A stretch of DNA of 55,627 nucleotides. Source: Methylobacterium oxalidis. Lineage in GTDB: Bacteria > Pseudomonadota > Alphaproteobacteria > Rhizobiales > Beijerinckiaceae. Below the pieces are notes generated by a model, which saw only the letters and a list, made by a program, of their open reading frames with translations, was not told the DNA's origin and did no database searches. Numbering within the stretch: the first letter of the stretch is position 1; every line of letters starts with the position of its first letter. Below are positions 18,343 through 26,530 of the stretch, one piece after another. The stretch covers positions 1-55,627 of the forward strand of contig NZ_BJZU01000092.1 in assembly GCF_007992195.1 (NCBI RefSeq). The letters run 5' to 3'. The translations under genes and the position numbers were made by a program.

Positions 18343-18909
18343 TTATTCGCCCAGCTCGGCCTGCAGGAAGACCTCGTCCTTGGCGTCAGACATCCAGGTG
18401 ATGGTGTAGTCGTAGCGATGCTGGCCCCGCGAGGTGAACAGCTGCGCGGCACAGCTGCGCCGGTTCTCGAGGTTGGCACGCAAAGCGAGCATGGTGTTGT
18501 CCGGATTGGGGTCGACCTTCGCATCGGCACCGCCGGCGAGAGCGGTGACGAACGCCATGTAGTCGGTGATCGCCCCGACCTTATGGACCTTCACCGGACC
18601 GAGGAGTGGTGACGGATTGGTCTCGACGGCTTGCTTGAGCAGGTGCTGCGCGACGGGGGCGTCGCAGGTCGGGAGCTGCCCCTGGACGAAGGTGGGCTTG
18701 GGCGACGCGGCAGTGTTGCTGTGCACGGCGGCGCTAGCCTGATCGCTGCCGGATCGGTGCCAGAGATGGTAGCCGCCGAGGAGAACGAGACCGACGAGGC
18801 TGCCGACGATGGCGGCCTGCTTGGCGCGGGCGCCGTTCGGTGTGGCGGCGTTCGAAGCGTAGCGGGCTTTCAGGCGTGCGATGAAGCTCGGGTTCGTGGT
18901 TTCGGACAT
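18343..18909 (-). CDS. Predicted single-pass membrane protein
   Basis: A 188-residue protein with a charged cytoplasmic start (MSETTNPSFIARLKARYA), one transmembrane helix near residues 31-50 (AAIVGSLVGLVLLGGYHLW) and a C-terminal part of about 130 residues presumably outside the membrane. That part has cysteines in LPTCDAPVAQHLL and RRSCAAQLFTSRG and ends with a beta-rich stretch (YDYTITWMSDAKDEVFLQ). It sits within the accessory block, divergent from the small HTH regulator at 19032. I do not recognise a family. Confidence 0.6.
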   Translation of the reverse strand: MSETTNPSFIARLKARYASNAATPNGARAKQAAIVGSLVGLVLLGGYHLWHRSGSDQASAAVHSNTAASPKPTFVQGQLPTCDAPVAQHLLKQAVETNPSPLLGPVKVHKVGAITDYMAFVTALAGGADAKVDPNPDNTMLALRANLENRRSCAAQLFTSRGQHRYDYTITWMSDAKDEVFLQAELGE

Positions 18910-19031
18910 GGTGCTCCCCTCTTCGGACTGCCCTGAGGTTCGCGGACGCCGGGCCGAAGTTGCGGAAGCGTAGCGTTAAGGTGTGGCTATAGCCAGTGGT
19001 TTAATGGCCCACGGGATGGTGCCTGTTCGGC

Positions 19032-19295
19032 ATGATGAACGGGCGGGCCCTGGTGGCGTGGAACCTGCGGCGGGTGCGGGTGACAGCGGGCGTGAGCCAG
19101 GAGCGACTGGCGGCGGATGCTGGCGTAGATCGTGCGTATCTCGGCGGGCTGGAGCGGCAGGCTGAGAACCCGACCGTGGATCTGCTGGACCGGGTGGCAG
19201 CGGCGCTGAGCGTGCCGTTGGGGGAGCTGTTCGTTCAACCGCCGGAGGGTGCGGAGCCGCCGCAGCCGTTGCGGGGTGGGCGACGCAAGACGTGA
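19032..19295 (+). CDS. XRE-family HTH regulator
   Basis: An 87-residue protein made almost entirely of a Cro/C1-type helix-turn-helix: NLRRVRVTAGVSQERLAADA, then GVDRAYLGGLERQAENPTVD and LLDRVAAALSVPLGELF. The short tail is proline-rich and basic. It is the only plus-strand gene in this part of the minus-strand block and lies between the membrane-protein gene and the lipoyl-domain gene, so it is a candidate regulator of the block. Two adjacent ATGs (19032 and 19035) are possible starts. Confidence 0.8.
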   Translation: MMNGRALVAWNLRRVRVTAGVSQERLAADAGVDRAYLGGLERQAENPTVDLLDRVAAALSVPLGELFVQPPEGAEPPQPLRGGRRKT

Positions 19296-19315
19296 GGCAG
19301 GTGCAGCCTGCACCC

Positions 19316-21118
19316 TCACAGCAGAGGATTGCCAGCCTGCCGGGGGAGGTAAGGGCGAGCCGGAGGGGCGGGGTTCCAGAAGCCGGCGAGCAAGGCGCGC
19401 AGTCGCCTGTCTTCATTCTGTAAAAGGGCCACGTCGCGAACAAGCGGCTCGTCAACCTGCACGCCGTCGAGGATCTCGACGAAGCCGTCGGCGCTGAGAC
19501 CACAGGCGACGCTGATCGCCCGCAGGTGCCCAGGACCGGTGTGCAGCAGCACTTCCGAGGAGGCGGCGAGCGACACGATGCAGTCGGCGGGCACGAGCAC
19601 AGCATCGCGGCGCGTGGCTGGATCGTCGAGCCGTAGAAGCGGGTTCACGGGCGAGTTGGCTGCGAGGGCTGCCGGCAAGGGTAGCCGCAGGCGAACACGG
19701 CCACGTCCGTCGGGACATACGAAGTGCTGTACTTCGAGGAGAGGCAGGTCGGTACTGAAATGGGGGGCGGCGGTGCCCACCCAGCGGACGCCTACCTGCG
19801 GCGGCAGTTGGGCGAACGCCGTCGCGTCAATGTCGATCACGGCAAAGGTTGTGTTGGCGGGCGTGAGCGCGAGCAGTGTTGTGCCGGCCTCGACAACCTT
19901 CTCGTTTGTCAGACTGCTCTCCGCCACGAGGCCGGCAAGCGGCGCGACGAGCGCGATCTCGACGAACGGTTTGCGGCGGCGTCGGAGCGTATTGCGGTGG
20001 GCGGTGTCCAGCCCGAGGAAGCTGAGGCGCTCACGGTGTCGTTGCGTCTCGCAGTCATCGTTGGTGTCGAGTGCCTGCAGGTAGGCGTGCTGCGCGGACA
20101 GCATCTCGGCCCTCACGGTGAGAGCAAACAGGGCCTGGCCAGGCGTAATCATTTCGCCCGGGCAGAGCTTCGTTATCGGTCGCGCAATTCCGGCCACCGG
20201 AGCCGTAATGGCGAAGGGCTGCGGGTTGGCGAGGCTGTGTTCGAGCCGCGCGACGACGTCGACGTGATCGCTTACGCGACCGCGTCGCGCAGGAGAGATG
20301 GCCGGGCGAAGCGTCTGCCAAGCATCCGGCGACAGCGCGAGGGTGTAGCGATGAGACGGTGCCGACGGCTGGCGGATGCTGATGGCCGGCTTGAAGGGAG
20401 CAGGCTCTCGCTCGGGTCGCCGCGGTGCGAACAGGCGCGTCGGATCATAGGGCGTCTCCGCTCGCGAGGCTGAGGGTTGCGGTTGTGGCGGCGGGTCCGC
20501 GAGACCGAGGTGGATCAGCTGCGGTCTGCCCCGCGGCGGCAGGCTATAGGGCCAAGCGGCGCGACGGGCGGCGAACACGGCCTCCCGCATAGCTGCCGTC
20601 GGCGCGATCGATAGCTCGACCTCTACTGACCCGCCCAGGGGCAAGCGGCCATCGGGATCCAAGACAGACAAGTGGAGGCGCGATCCATCTGGACGTTTGT
20701 CCAGCCGACTGACCGTCGCTGACCAGGGTGTGGCCCCGCATCGGATCGTGCAGCCCACGATACTGTCCCGGGCGATCGGACCATGATGGGTATGCAGGAC
20801 GACCTCGACGGTGGCATTGCTCAGCATCCGGAACAGAGTGGTCTTGGGCTCGACCGCCGTGCCGGCGGGCAGGAGGTCGAGAACGAGACCCGCCAACGGC
20901 GCGGTGATAAACTCGCCGGCGTGTTCGGATAGAGCCTCCGGGTCTGTGAGGCGTAGGATGGCTTCGTCGCGGTCGACCCGTGCGCCGACGCGAACAAAGA
21001 TCTCCGCGACACGGCCTGCGGTCGGTGCCGTGATAATGAGCGGCATTTCGGCGTCGCGGCTCAGCGTAGCCGTGAGCGTGACAGTATGGGCACGCGTGCT
21101 GTTGCTGCCGGCGATCAC
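19316..21118 (-). CDS. Protein with repeated lipoyl/HlyD-like motifs, no membrane anchor
   Basis: A 600-residue protein with four hemi-lipoyl motifs of the kind found in HlyD/RND adaptor proteins: ITAPTAGRVAEIFVRVGARV, ITAPLAGLVLDLLPAG, ITAPVAGIARPITKLCPGEM and LVAPLAGLVAESSLTNEKV. They form two pairs, suggesting two barrel-sandwich folds, with a proline-rich linker between them and beta-rich regions around them. Unlike true adaptors there is no N-terminal membrane helix or signal peptide. The GTG at 21118 overlaps the stop of the helicase gene (GTGA), which fixes the start; the longer frame to 21229 would run into the helicase. Linkage to a helicase is unusual, and the role is unknown. Confidence 0.65.
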   Translation of the reverse strand: MIAGSNSTRAHTVTLTATLSRDAEMPLIITAPTAGRVAEIFVRVGARVDRDEAILRLTDPEALSEHAGEFITAPLAGLVLDLLPAGTAVEPKTTLFRMLSNATVEVVLHTHHGPIARDSIVGCTIRCGATPWSATVSRLDKRPDGSRLHLSVLDPDGRLPLGGSVEVELSIAPTAAMREAVFAARRAAWPYSLPPRGRPQLIHLGLADPPPQPQPSASRAETPYDPTRLFAPRRPEREPAPFKPAISIRQPSAPSHRYTLALSPDAWQTLRPAISPARRGRVSDHVDVVARLEHSLANPQPFAITAPVAGIARPITKLCPGEMITPGQALFALTVRAEMLSAQHAYLQALDTNDDCETQRHRERLSFLGLDTAHRNTLRRRRKPFVEIALVAPLAGLVAESSLTNEKVVEAGTTLLALTPANTTFAVIDIDATAFAQLPPQVGVRWVGTAAPHFSTDLPLLEVQHFVCPDGRGRVRLRLPLPAALAANSPVNPLLRLDDPATRRDAVLVPADCIVSLAASSEVLLHTGPGHLRAISVACGLSADGFVEILDGVQVDEPLVRDVALLQNEDRRLRALLAGFWNPAPPARPYLPRQAGNPLL

Positions 21119-22287
21119 GGGAGCACCACGGTGATCGTCTCGGCGGCTCGGGTGAGGCCGGTGTAGCGGAAGCTCTCGGCGTCCTTGCCGAACGTGTCGC
21201 CCTCGTCGAAGAACACGACGTGGTTCCACTCCGAGCCTTGCGCCTTGTGCACGGTGAGCGCGTAGCCGTACCTGAACTCTTCCAGTCCAAGCCGCTCCTT
21301 CTCGGTGAGTTTCCCCTCCGTCCCGGTGAAGAAGGCCTCGTGCACGCGGACCTCCTTGTCACTGACAGTGCCGTCTTCAGAGCGCAGGACGAGGCGGACG
21401 ACATGTGGAGCGTCGGGCGGCAGAAGGGCCGTGATGAACCAGATCTCGCCATTCAGCAGACCGCGGCTATGGTTGTTGCGCAGGCAGACGAGTTTATCCC
21501 CGGCCGCCGGCCAGGGTGCGCGCTGGCCGCGCAACTCGCGAATGCGGGTGTTGAGACGTCGGCACGTGGCGTTGCGCCCACATAGCACCTGGTCAGCCGC
21601 CAGGACTGCGTCTGGATCGATGTCGAGAGCGGTAAGGATGCGGCTGTCGCCGTAGGTGCCGGGGCTGAGCTGGCCGCCCTGCCGGACTCGTGTGGCGAGC
21701 TCGACGATGGGGTTGTCGGCGGCCTGCCGGTGGATCTGGGTCAGGAGGACGTCGGGCTTCGCCGTGGTGAAGTAACCGGTGCCCTGCACCGGCGGTAGCT
21801 GCGCCGGGTCGCCGAGAACGAGGATACGCTTGTTGTAGGACAGGAGATCCTCGCCGAGCCTTTGGTCGACCATGGAGCACTCGTCGATGATGATGAGCGC
21901 GATGCTGGAGAGTTCGATCTCCTCCTTCCGAACGAAGCGGGGCTGGCGCGTCGTCTCCTCGGTGACACGCCGGTAGATGAGCTGGTGGATGGTCTGCGCG
22001 TCCTCGCAGCCCTTGGCGCGCAGGACGGAGGCCGCCTTGCCGGTGAAGGCGGCGAAGGCCACCCGCGGCAGATCCGCGGCGATAGTCCGGGCGAGCGTGG
22101 TCTTGCCGGTGCCGGCGTAGCCGAACAGGCGGAAGACCGGCGCTGCGTGGGGCATAGGTAGCCAGCCGTGCACGGCGTCCACGGCCGCCTGCTGGTCCGG
22201 GTTCAACGACGTGCCGACGCGCCCTCCTGCTTGGGGACTGACCTCGGTCGGACCTATTTCAGCTCCGGGGATTCGCGTGGCAGCCAT
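21115..22287 (-). CDS. RecD-like ATP-dependent DNA helicase
   Basis: A 390-residue superfamily-1 helicase. Walker A is FGYAGTGKTTLART near residue 55, motif Ia FAAFTGKAASVLRAKG, Walker B ALIIIDECSMVDQRL near 132, motif III ILVLGDPAQLPPVQG and motif VI YALTVHKAQGSEWNHVVFF, with YTGLTRAAE near the C-terminus. It is shorter than RecD and resembles stand-alone RecD2-type helicases carried by phages and plasmids. It is cotranscribed with the lipoyl-domain gene (4-base overlap) and close behind the three-paralogue group. A role in element replication, recombination or DNA processing is plausible. Confidence 0.85.
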   Translation of the reverse strand: MAATRIPGAEIGPTEVSPQAGGRVGTSLNPDQQAAVDAVHGWLPMPHAAPVFRLFGYAGTGKTTLARTIAADLPRVAFAAFTGKAASVLRAKGCEDAQTIHQLIYRRVTEETTRQPRFVRKEEIELSSIALIIIDECSMVDQRLGEDLLSYNKRILVLGDPAQLPPVQGTGYFTTAKPDVLLTQIHRQAADNPIVELATRVRQGGQLSPGTYGDSRILTALDIDPDAVLAADQVLCGRNATCRRLNTRIRELRGQRAPWPAAGDKLVCLRNNHSRGLLNGEIWFITALLPPDAPHVVRLVLRSEDGTVSDKEVRVHEAFFTGTEGKLTEKERLGLEEFRYGYALTVHKAQGSEWNHVVFFDEGDTFGKDAESFRYTGLTRAAETITVVLP

Positions 22288-22296
22288 CGGCGCGTC

Positions 22297-22839
22297 TCAG
22301 GCCGCATCCGGCATGAGGCGACGGCAGAGGCGAAGCGCGGCTACGATGACCCGGTCCGCGCGCTCACTCTCAACGGCGAGAGCGAGCCGCTGGCAAGCGG
22401 CGAGCACACCCAGCACCTCCAGGTCCCCGAACTCACCGAGCGCGCGGCCGAGATGCGGCCAGAGGCACGCCAGCGTGCCGGCCGGGTCGGCGAGGCCGGC
22501 GGCGTCGACGATCAGCCCGACGTAAAGGCGCAGGACGAGGTCGAAGGCCAGCCGGGACGTGCGCAGGCTGCAGGCCGTCAGATGCACGCCGGACAGAGTC
22601 TCCGCCAGGCTTTCGTCCGCGCGATCGTGCGCGAGCAGAGCGCACAGGGCGAAGGCCCGGGCGGCGGTACTGCGAGCGTGCGGTGCGGTCTCCGCGGTGG
22701 GAAGCGTGGCGAGCACGTGAGTGAGGCACCGTAGCTGGCGCCGCCGGGGCTCCTTCCATTCCGGCGAGGCGAACAGGGCGGCCGCGACGAAGGCATTGGT
22801 CGGTCCTAGGGTAGGCAGGGAGGACGGAAGCGGTGTCAT
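22297..22839 (-). CDS. Hypothetical helical protein, tandem paralogue 3
   Basis: A 180-residue helical, leucine/alanine-rich protein. I start it at the ATG at 22839, preceded by GCGAGGATC; the open frame to 23052 is a shadow of the next gene. Its C-terminal pattern (VLAACQRLALAVESERADRV, then IVAALRLCRRLM) matches those of the next two genes upstream, so the three look like diverged tandem copies. There are no catalytic motifs or membrane segments. It ends ten bases before the helicase gene starts and is probably in the same transcript. Confidence 0.6.
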   Translation of the reverse strand: MTPLPSSLPTLGPTNAFVAAALFASPEWKEPRRRQLRCLTHVLATLPTAETAPHARSTAARAFALCALLAHDRADESLAETLSGVHLTACSLRTSRLAFDLVLRLYVGLIVDAAGLADPAGTLACLWPHLGRALGEFGDLEVLGVLAACQRLALAVESERADRVIVAALRLCRRLMPDAA

Positions 22840-22879
22840 TGGGATCAGATCCTCGCAGGGATGAGGAAGGCCGGAAGCG

Positions 22880-23398
22880 TCAGGAGGGCGGGGAGACTGC
22901 CCAACAGCGCGCGAGCTGAATGGCGGCGGCAATCGCGTGGCGCGGTGAGCCGTAGCGGAGAGCGTAGGTGAGTGCCTCGCAGGCCTCGAGGAGGTCGGCC
23001 CACTCAGCCTGCGGCCTGGCGTGTAGGCGGCCGGCCAGGACCGCCCACACATCCGGCAGAGGGATGACGATGCCGGTGTCGGCGGCCGCGATCAGCGCTG
23101 ACACGTAGAGCTGGCAGGCGAGCGTGCGCCGCAGGTCGTCCGGGGCGGCCCGCCAGTGCAGCGTCAGGGCGTAAAGCTCGGCCTGCTGGCCAGCGCCCAT
23201 TTCGAAACGCGCCAGCAGCGCGCAACGCACAACGACTCTGAGCGCGGCGGCGAACCGCACCGGTTCGCGGCGGTGGGGCTGCGCGGCGAGCCAGGCATCC
23301 GGGCGGACATGCGGCAGGTGGCGCAGCCGTCGGCGCCGCCGTCGATCCTGCTCGAGGACGGCTGCGGCGACCAGGGGGTGCACGGTCATCGTGGGCAT
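22880..23398 (-). CDS. Hypothetical helical protein, tandem paralogue 2
   Basis: A 172-residue helical protein started at the ATG at 23398 (MPTMTVHPLVAAAVLEQDRR). That opening resembles the upstream paralogue (MPTLTHNPFLAALAADDA). A basic patch RRRRRLRHLPHVRPD follows at about 20-34. The C-terminal segment LLEACEALTYALRYGSPRHA plus IAAAIQLARCW lines up with the other two copies. No known domain was seen. The order and common strand suggest one operon running from the primase gene to the lipoyl-domain gene. Confidence 0.6.
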   Translation of the reverse strand: MPTMTVHPLVAAAVLEQDRRRRRRLRHLPHVRPDAWLAAQPHRREPVRFAAALRVVVRCALLARFEMGAGQQAELYALTLHWRAAPDDLRRTLACQLYVSALIAAADTGIVIPLPDVWAVLAGRLHARPQAEWADLLEACEALTYALRYGSPRHAIAAAIQLARCWAVSPPS

Positions 23399-23468
23399 GA
23401 TTGCCTCCACACGGATGAGGGTTATCGGGAGCGGCGATCGGTACGGGTCGCCGATCAGACGGTCCGGC

Positions 23469-23990
23469 TCAGGCCGGTCGGCCGGCTGCGGTGCGCAGGA
23501 GGGCCGTGGTCGTGCGCAGCACACGGCGCGGCTGCGCGGTTTCGAGAGCGTCGATGAAGCGCTCGGCGCCGCGCAGGACCTGTGCCCATTCGGGCCGGGA
23601 GCTGTCGTCCGCCGTCATGAAGACGGCGGTGCCGAGCTGGCGGAGCAGACCCTCCGCGTCCGGCAGGCACGCAGCCGTCAAAAGGGCGCGAACGAAGTCA
23701 TTGGCGGCGTGGCCACGCTCGCACCCATCGCCGCCGGCATTCCGCCCGCGCTGCAGGGCCCGCGCGAGGTCGGCCAGGTCGGCCTCTTCCACCCCGCCGG
23801 CGGCCAGGAGGGCCGCGGCGAAGATGATTCGACAGATAGCCCGCCGCTGGTCGGAGACACGGTAGTCAGCGCGGCCGAGGACGCCCGCCGCGGCGGCGAT
23901 GCGCGGCTCAAGGCGGTCACGCCGGCTGAACCGGACCGCATCGTCGGCGGCAAGCGCTGCCAGGAAAGGGTTGTGGGTTAGCGTCGGCAT
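23469..23990 (-). CDS. Hypothetical helical protein, tandem paralogue 1
   Basis: A 173-residue protein, alanine-rich and helical, with arginines and acidic residues throughout. The segment RPEWAQVLRGAERFIDALET plus RRVLRTTTALLRTAAG aligns with the C-terminal ends of the two genes that follow. It lies about 45 bases after the replication initiator gene. No motif hints at an enzyme; a structural or regulatory role for the element is only a guess. Confidence 0.6.
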   Translation of the reverse strand: MPTLTHNPFLAALAADDAVRFSRRDRLEPRIAAAAGVLGRADYRVSDQRRAICRIIFAAALLAAGGVEEADLADLARALQRGRNAGGDGCERGHAANDFVRALLTAACLPDAEGLLRQLGTAVFMTADDSSRPEWAQVLRGAERFIDALETAQPRRVLRTTTALLRTAAGRPA

Positions 23991-24035
23991 AAGCAGGCTT
24001 TCTCCGCGAGGTTGAAACAGGGGTGTGGGGCCGCC

Positions 24036-24962
24036 TCAATCTTCGTCCCAGGCGACCTCGAAGACGTCGTCTGGCTCGTGGAAGGGCGCGGATGGCGTGC
24101 GTGTGGGGTCAGCCGCACGATCTTGCGCGGGGTATTCGGGCGCTGCGGCGTTCTCATCGCAGGCGGCGTCAGGAAAAGCAGGCGCAGGACGTCGTGTGAG
24201 GACGAAGCGGGTGTCGCGGCCAACGCCGTCCGCGGTCAGGCGGAAGCCAGGCATGCGGTCGGCGGCAGCAATGCGCCCGAGCGCCGCCTTGAAGCGCCGC
24301 GGCTTGTCCTCGGAGGCGGCGCGGCGGTGGGCGTCGTCCCGCGTGAGCGTCCAGGAGTCATAGGCCTTGCCGCTGGCGTAGGCGCAGCCCCAGCCGAAAA
24401 CGCGCCGCTCGAGGCCGTGCAGCCGCAGCGCTGCCGGAGCGAAGTCGCGGAAGCGTTGGGCGCGTACCTCCGCCAGCAGAAACGCGGGCAGGTAGAGGCG
24501 GTAGGGACCGCGCGGGCCGGACGGACGCTCAACTCGCTCGATCAAACTGAAGATCGGCCCTGCGGCCGGGCTCAAGTTCGTGGCAACGCTGCAGTCGGTG
24601 AGTCGAGAGAGCGCGGCGTCGAGCTGGACGAGCTGCGTACCGCCGAGCCGCCGACCGAGAGCGCCCAGCAGCGTGGTCGGCGCGACCTCGAGCACCTCGG
24701 GCAGTGGCTCGCCCGCGTTGAGGTGCCGGACGAGCCACGTCGTCGCGTAGATGAGGATGTCGCCGTCGACGAGAGTCGGCAGATCGGACGTTGCAGAAGT
24801 TACTGCCACCGTCAGAGTGAACGGCTGTCGGGCCTCGACGCCACGATATAGGATCGGTTCACGGCGCGGGCCGAGGGCGAGGAAAGGGTGCCGCAGCAGG
24901 AACAGCGGCGCGAGCAGCCGTCGGAACGCGCCGGGTTGAGGACTGAAGACAGGCCCGCTCAT
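24036..24962 (-). CDS. Replication initiator protein A-like (RPA family)
   Basis: A 308-residue protein resembling the plasmid replication initiator protein A family: HPFLALGPRREPILYRGVEA, then LVDGDILIYATTWLVRHLNA near residue 65, a segment matching DALxRLxxTxxxTN as LDAALSRLTDCSVATNL, and YLPAFLLAEVRAQRFRDFAP followed by RLHGLERRVFGWGCAYAS. I start it at the ATG at 24962, which overlaps the stop of the primase gene (ATGA). The C-terminal 80 residues are acidic and probably disordered. Its pairing with a primase-polymerase indicates that this block came from a replicating element. Confidence 0.7.
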   Translation of the reverse strand: MSGPVFSPQPGAFRRLLAPLFLLRHPFLALGPRREPILYRGVEARQPFTLTVAVTSATSDLPTLVDGDILIYATTWLVRHLNAGEPLPEVLEVAPTTLLGALGRRLGGTQLVQLDAALSRLTDCSVATNLSPAAGPIFSLIERVERPSGPRGPYRLYLPAFLLAEVRAQRFRDFAPAALRLHGLERRVFGWGCAYASGKAYDSWTLTRDDAHRRAASEDKPRRFKAALGRIAAADRMPGFRLTADGVGRDTRFVLTRRPAPAFPDAACDENAAAPEYPAQDRAADPTRTPSAPFHEPDDVFEVAWDED

Positions 24963-26530
24963 TCGAACGTCTCGTCGGTGCTTTGACTTGCCTCGGAAGC
25001 GGTTCGTGGCATCCCGGCGACGCTGCGCGCGGCATGTGAGCGGTCGGTTGCGCGGCATGCGAGCGACGCCGCTTCAGAACCGGGGGAACCAAGAGCGCGA
25101 TCGGGATCATTGCTGGAAGTGAGGGGCCCATTCCGAGCTTCTTCCGGAAGCGTAGCATCACCCCCAACCGGAAGACTCGGATGCACGGACCGCGCACCGT
25201 TTTCGGCGGCAGGAGATGCTGCCGTGATGACCGGAGGGGCCGTGATCAGCGCGGTAGGATCGGGGCTGTAATCAGCGCCGCGGGCGCGGCCGCCCTGATT
25301 GTTCGCGACGCGCCACAGCCCCGCGGCGACGAGGCGAGCGCGAGCCTGCTTGACGGTGCGCTCGGCAAGACCGAGGCGGGTGGCGAGTGTCGCGGGGCTC
25401 GCGAAGCAGGTGCCGGACGCGCGAGCCAGCTCCGTCATCGCGTGCGAGACGGCGACCGCGGCGGGCGGCAGCGCCCCGGCTGCGCCGCGCGCATCCACAG
25501 CACGCGTGAAGGCGGCAAGCGTCGGCGCGGTCCAGAAATCCAGGGTACCGCCTCCGCCGCGTCGCGCTGGGCGGCGCAGGTCGCGCCGCAGCAGCGCCTG
25601 TGCCTTGGCAAGGGCGTCGGCGTAGCGCCAAACGCGGCTGCCGTCGCGTCGGGGACGTTCAAGATCGGCGGAGGTTGAGAAATGCGCCCAGGCTTCGGCC
25701 GCGATCGCCTCTGCATCGCCCGCACCCCGCGCGAAGGCGCGCCAGACTTGAGCCGTCAGGAAGGCTTCGCGACCGTCGCAGACACGGCCTTGGCCGTCGA
25801 GGGTCCAGCGGGGGTCGGAGCGGACCGGTCCGAGCCGCGTCCGGCCGCGCAATGAGGTATGGTATACCGGCCTGGCCGTCGCCGGATCACGAGCCGCGAG
25901 AGTGCTGAAATCTGCCGGCTGGGACGTCAACCCTCTTGGTGCAGGCAGCCCGTAGAAGCCCGCCACCGCCTCGGCAAAGGCGGCAAGCGCCGCCGAGGTG
26001 GGTGCGGCCAAGTCGGCGAGGCGGTGAGCTTCCGGCCCACCGTCTCGCCACACGTAGGGGCGGCCGAGATTGGGGTGGATGCCATGCGCGACCACGTAGC
26101 GGCGGTCGCCGATCAACTCGACCTTCGGCGCAAGGCAGCGACTGGCGACGGGTGCGTTGGCGACGCGGTAGATGAGCACCCGGCGTGGGGCGCGACCGAA
26201 CCGGACGAGAGACGTGTCACCCAGGCACGTAACCGCGAGGGCGTGTAGATCCTCCGCGTGACCGGCGTCCTCCTCGTCGATGTCGATGGCTATGCAGGCG
26301 TGACCACAGGCAAGCGCGAACCCGTACCGCCGCTGGGCCTGAGCCCAACGCGCGATCTGATCCGAGCGAGGCGGCGTCGAACACCAGGAGGGCCAGTTCT
26401 CCCACCACGTAACCTTTGAGCCTGGCGGGATCGGAAAGACGTGAAAGCCATTCGCGGCAGATTTGGCGAGGTGGATGGCGCAGAAGTCAGGTGCACCATC
26501 AATTTCGACGTTGGAGAATTTTGGCGGCAT
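24959..26530 (-). CDS. Bifunctional DNA primase/polymerase with C-terminal helix-turn-helix
   Basis: A 523-residue protein. The N-terminal part is a primase-polymerase (AEP) domain: NGFHVFPIPPGSKVTWWENW near residue 25, ARWAQAQRRYGFALACG, the acidic active-site motif CIAIDIDEEDAGH near 82, and later RYVVAHGIHPNLGRPYVWRD. Around residue 395-425 a winged-helix-like segment (SPATLATRLGLAERTVKQAR) is seen; the tail is Ser/Ala-rich. I start it at the ATG at 26530; the frame extends to 26644 without support. It would prime or copy DNA for the element together with the initiator encoded right after it. Confidence 0.75.
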   Translation of the reverse strand: MPPKFSNVEIDGAPDFCAIHLAKSAANGFHVFPIPPGSKVTWWENWPSWCSTPPRSDQIARWAQAQRRYGFALACGHACIAIDIDEEDAGHAEDLHALAVTCLGDTSLVRFGRAPRRVLIYRVANAPVASRCLAPKVELIGDRRYVVAHGIHPNLGRPYVWRDGGPEAHRLADLAAPTSAALAAFAEAVAGFYGLPAPRGLTSQPADFSTLAARDPATARPVYHTSLRGRTRLGPVRSDPRWTLDGQGRVCDGREAFLTAQVWRAFARGAGDAEAIAAEAWAHFSTSADLERPRRDGSRVWRYADALAKAQALLRRDLRRPARRGGGGTLDFWTAPTLAAFTRAVDARGAAGALPPAAVAVSHAMTELARASGTCFASPATLATRLGLAERTVKQARARLVAAGLWRVANNQGGRARGADYSPDPTALITAPPVITAASPAAENGARSVHPSLPVGGDATLPEEARNGPLTSSNDPDRALGSPGSEAASLACRATDRSHAARSVAGMPRTASEASQSTDETFE

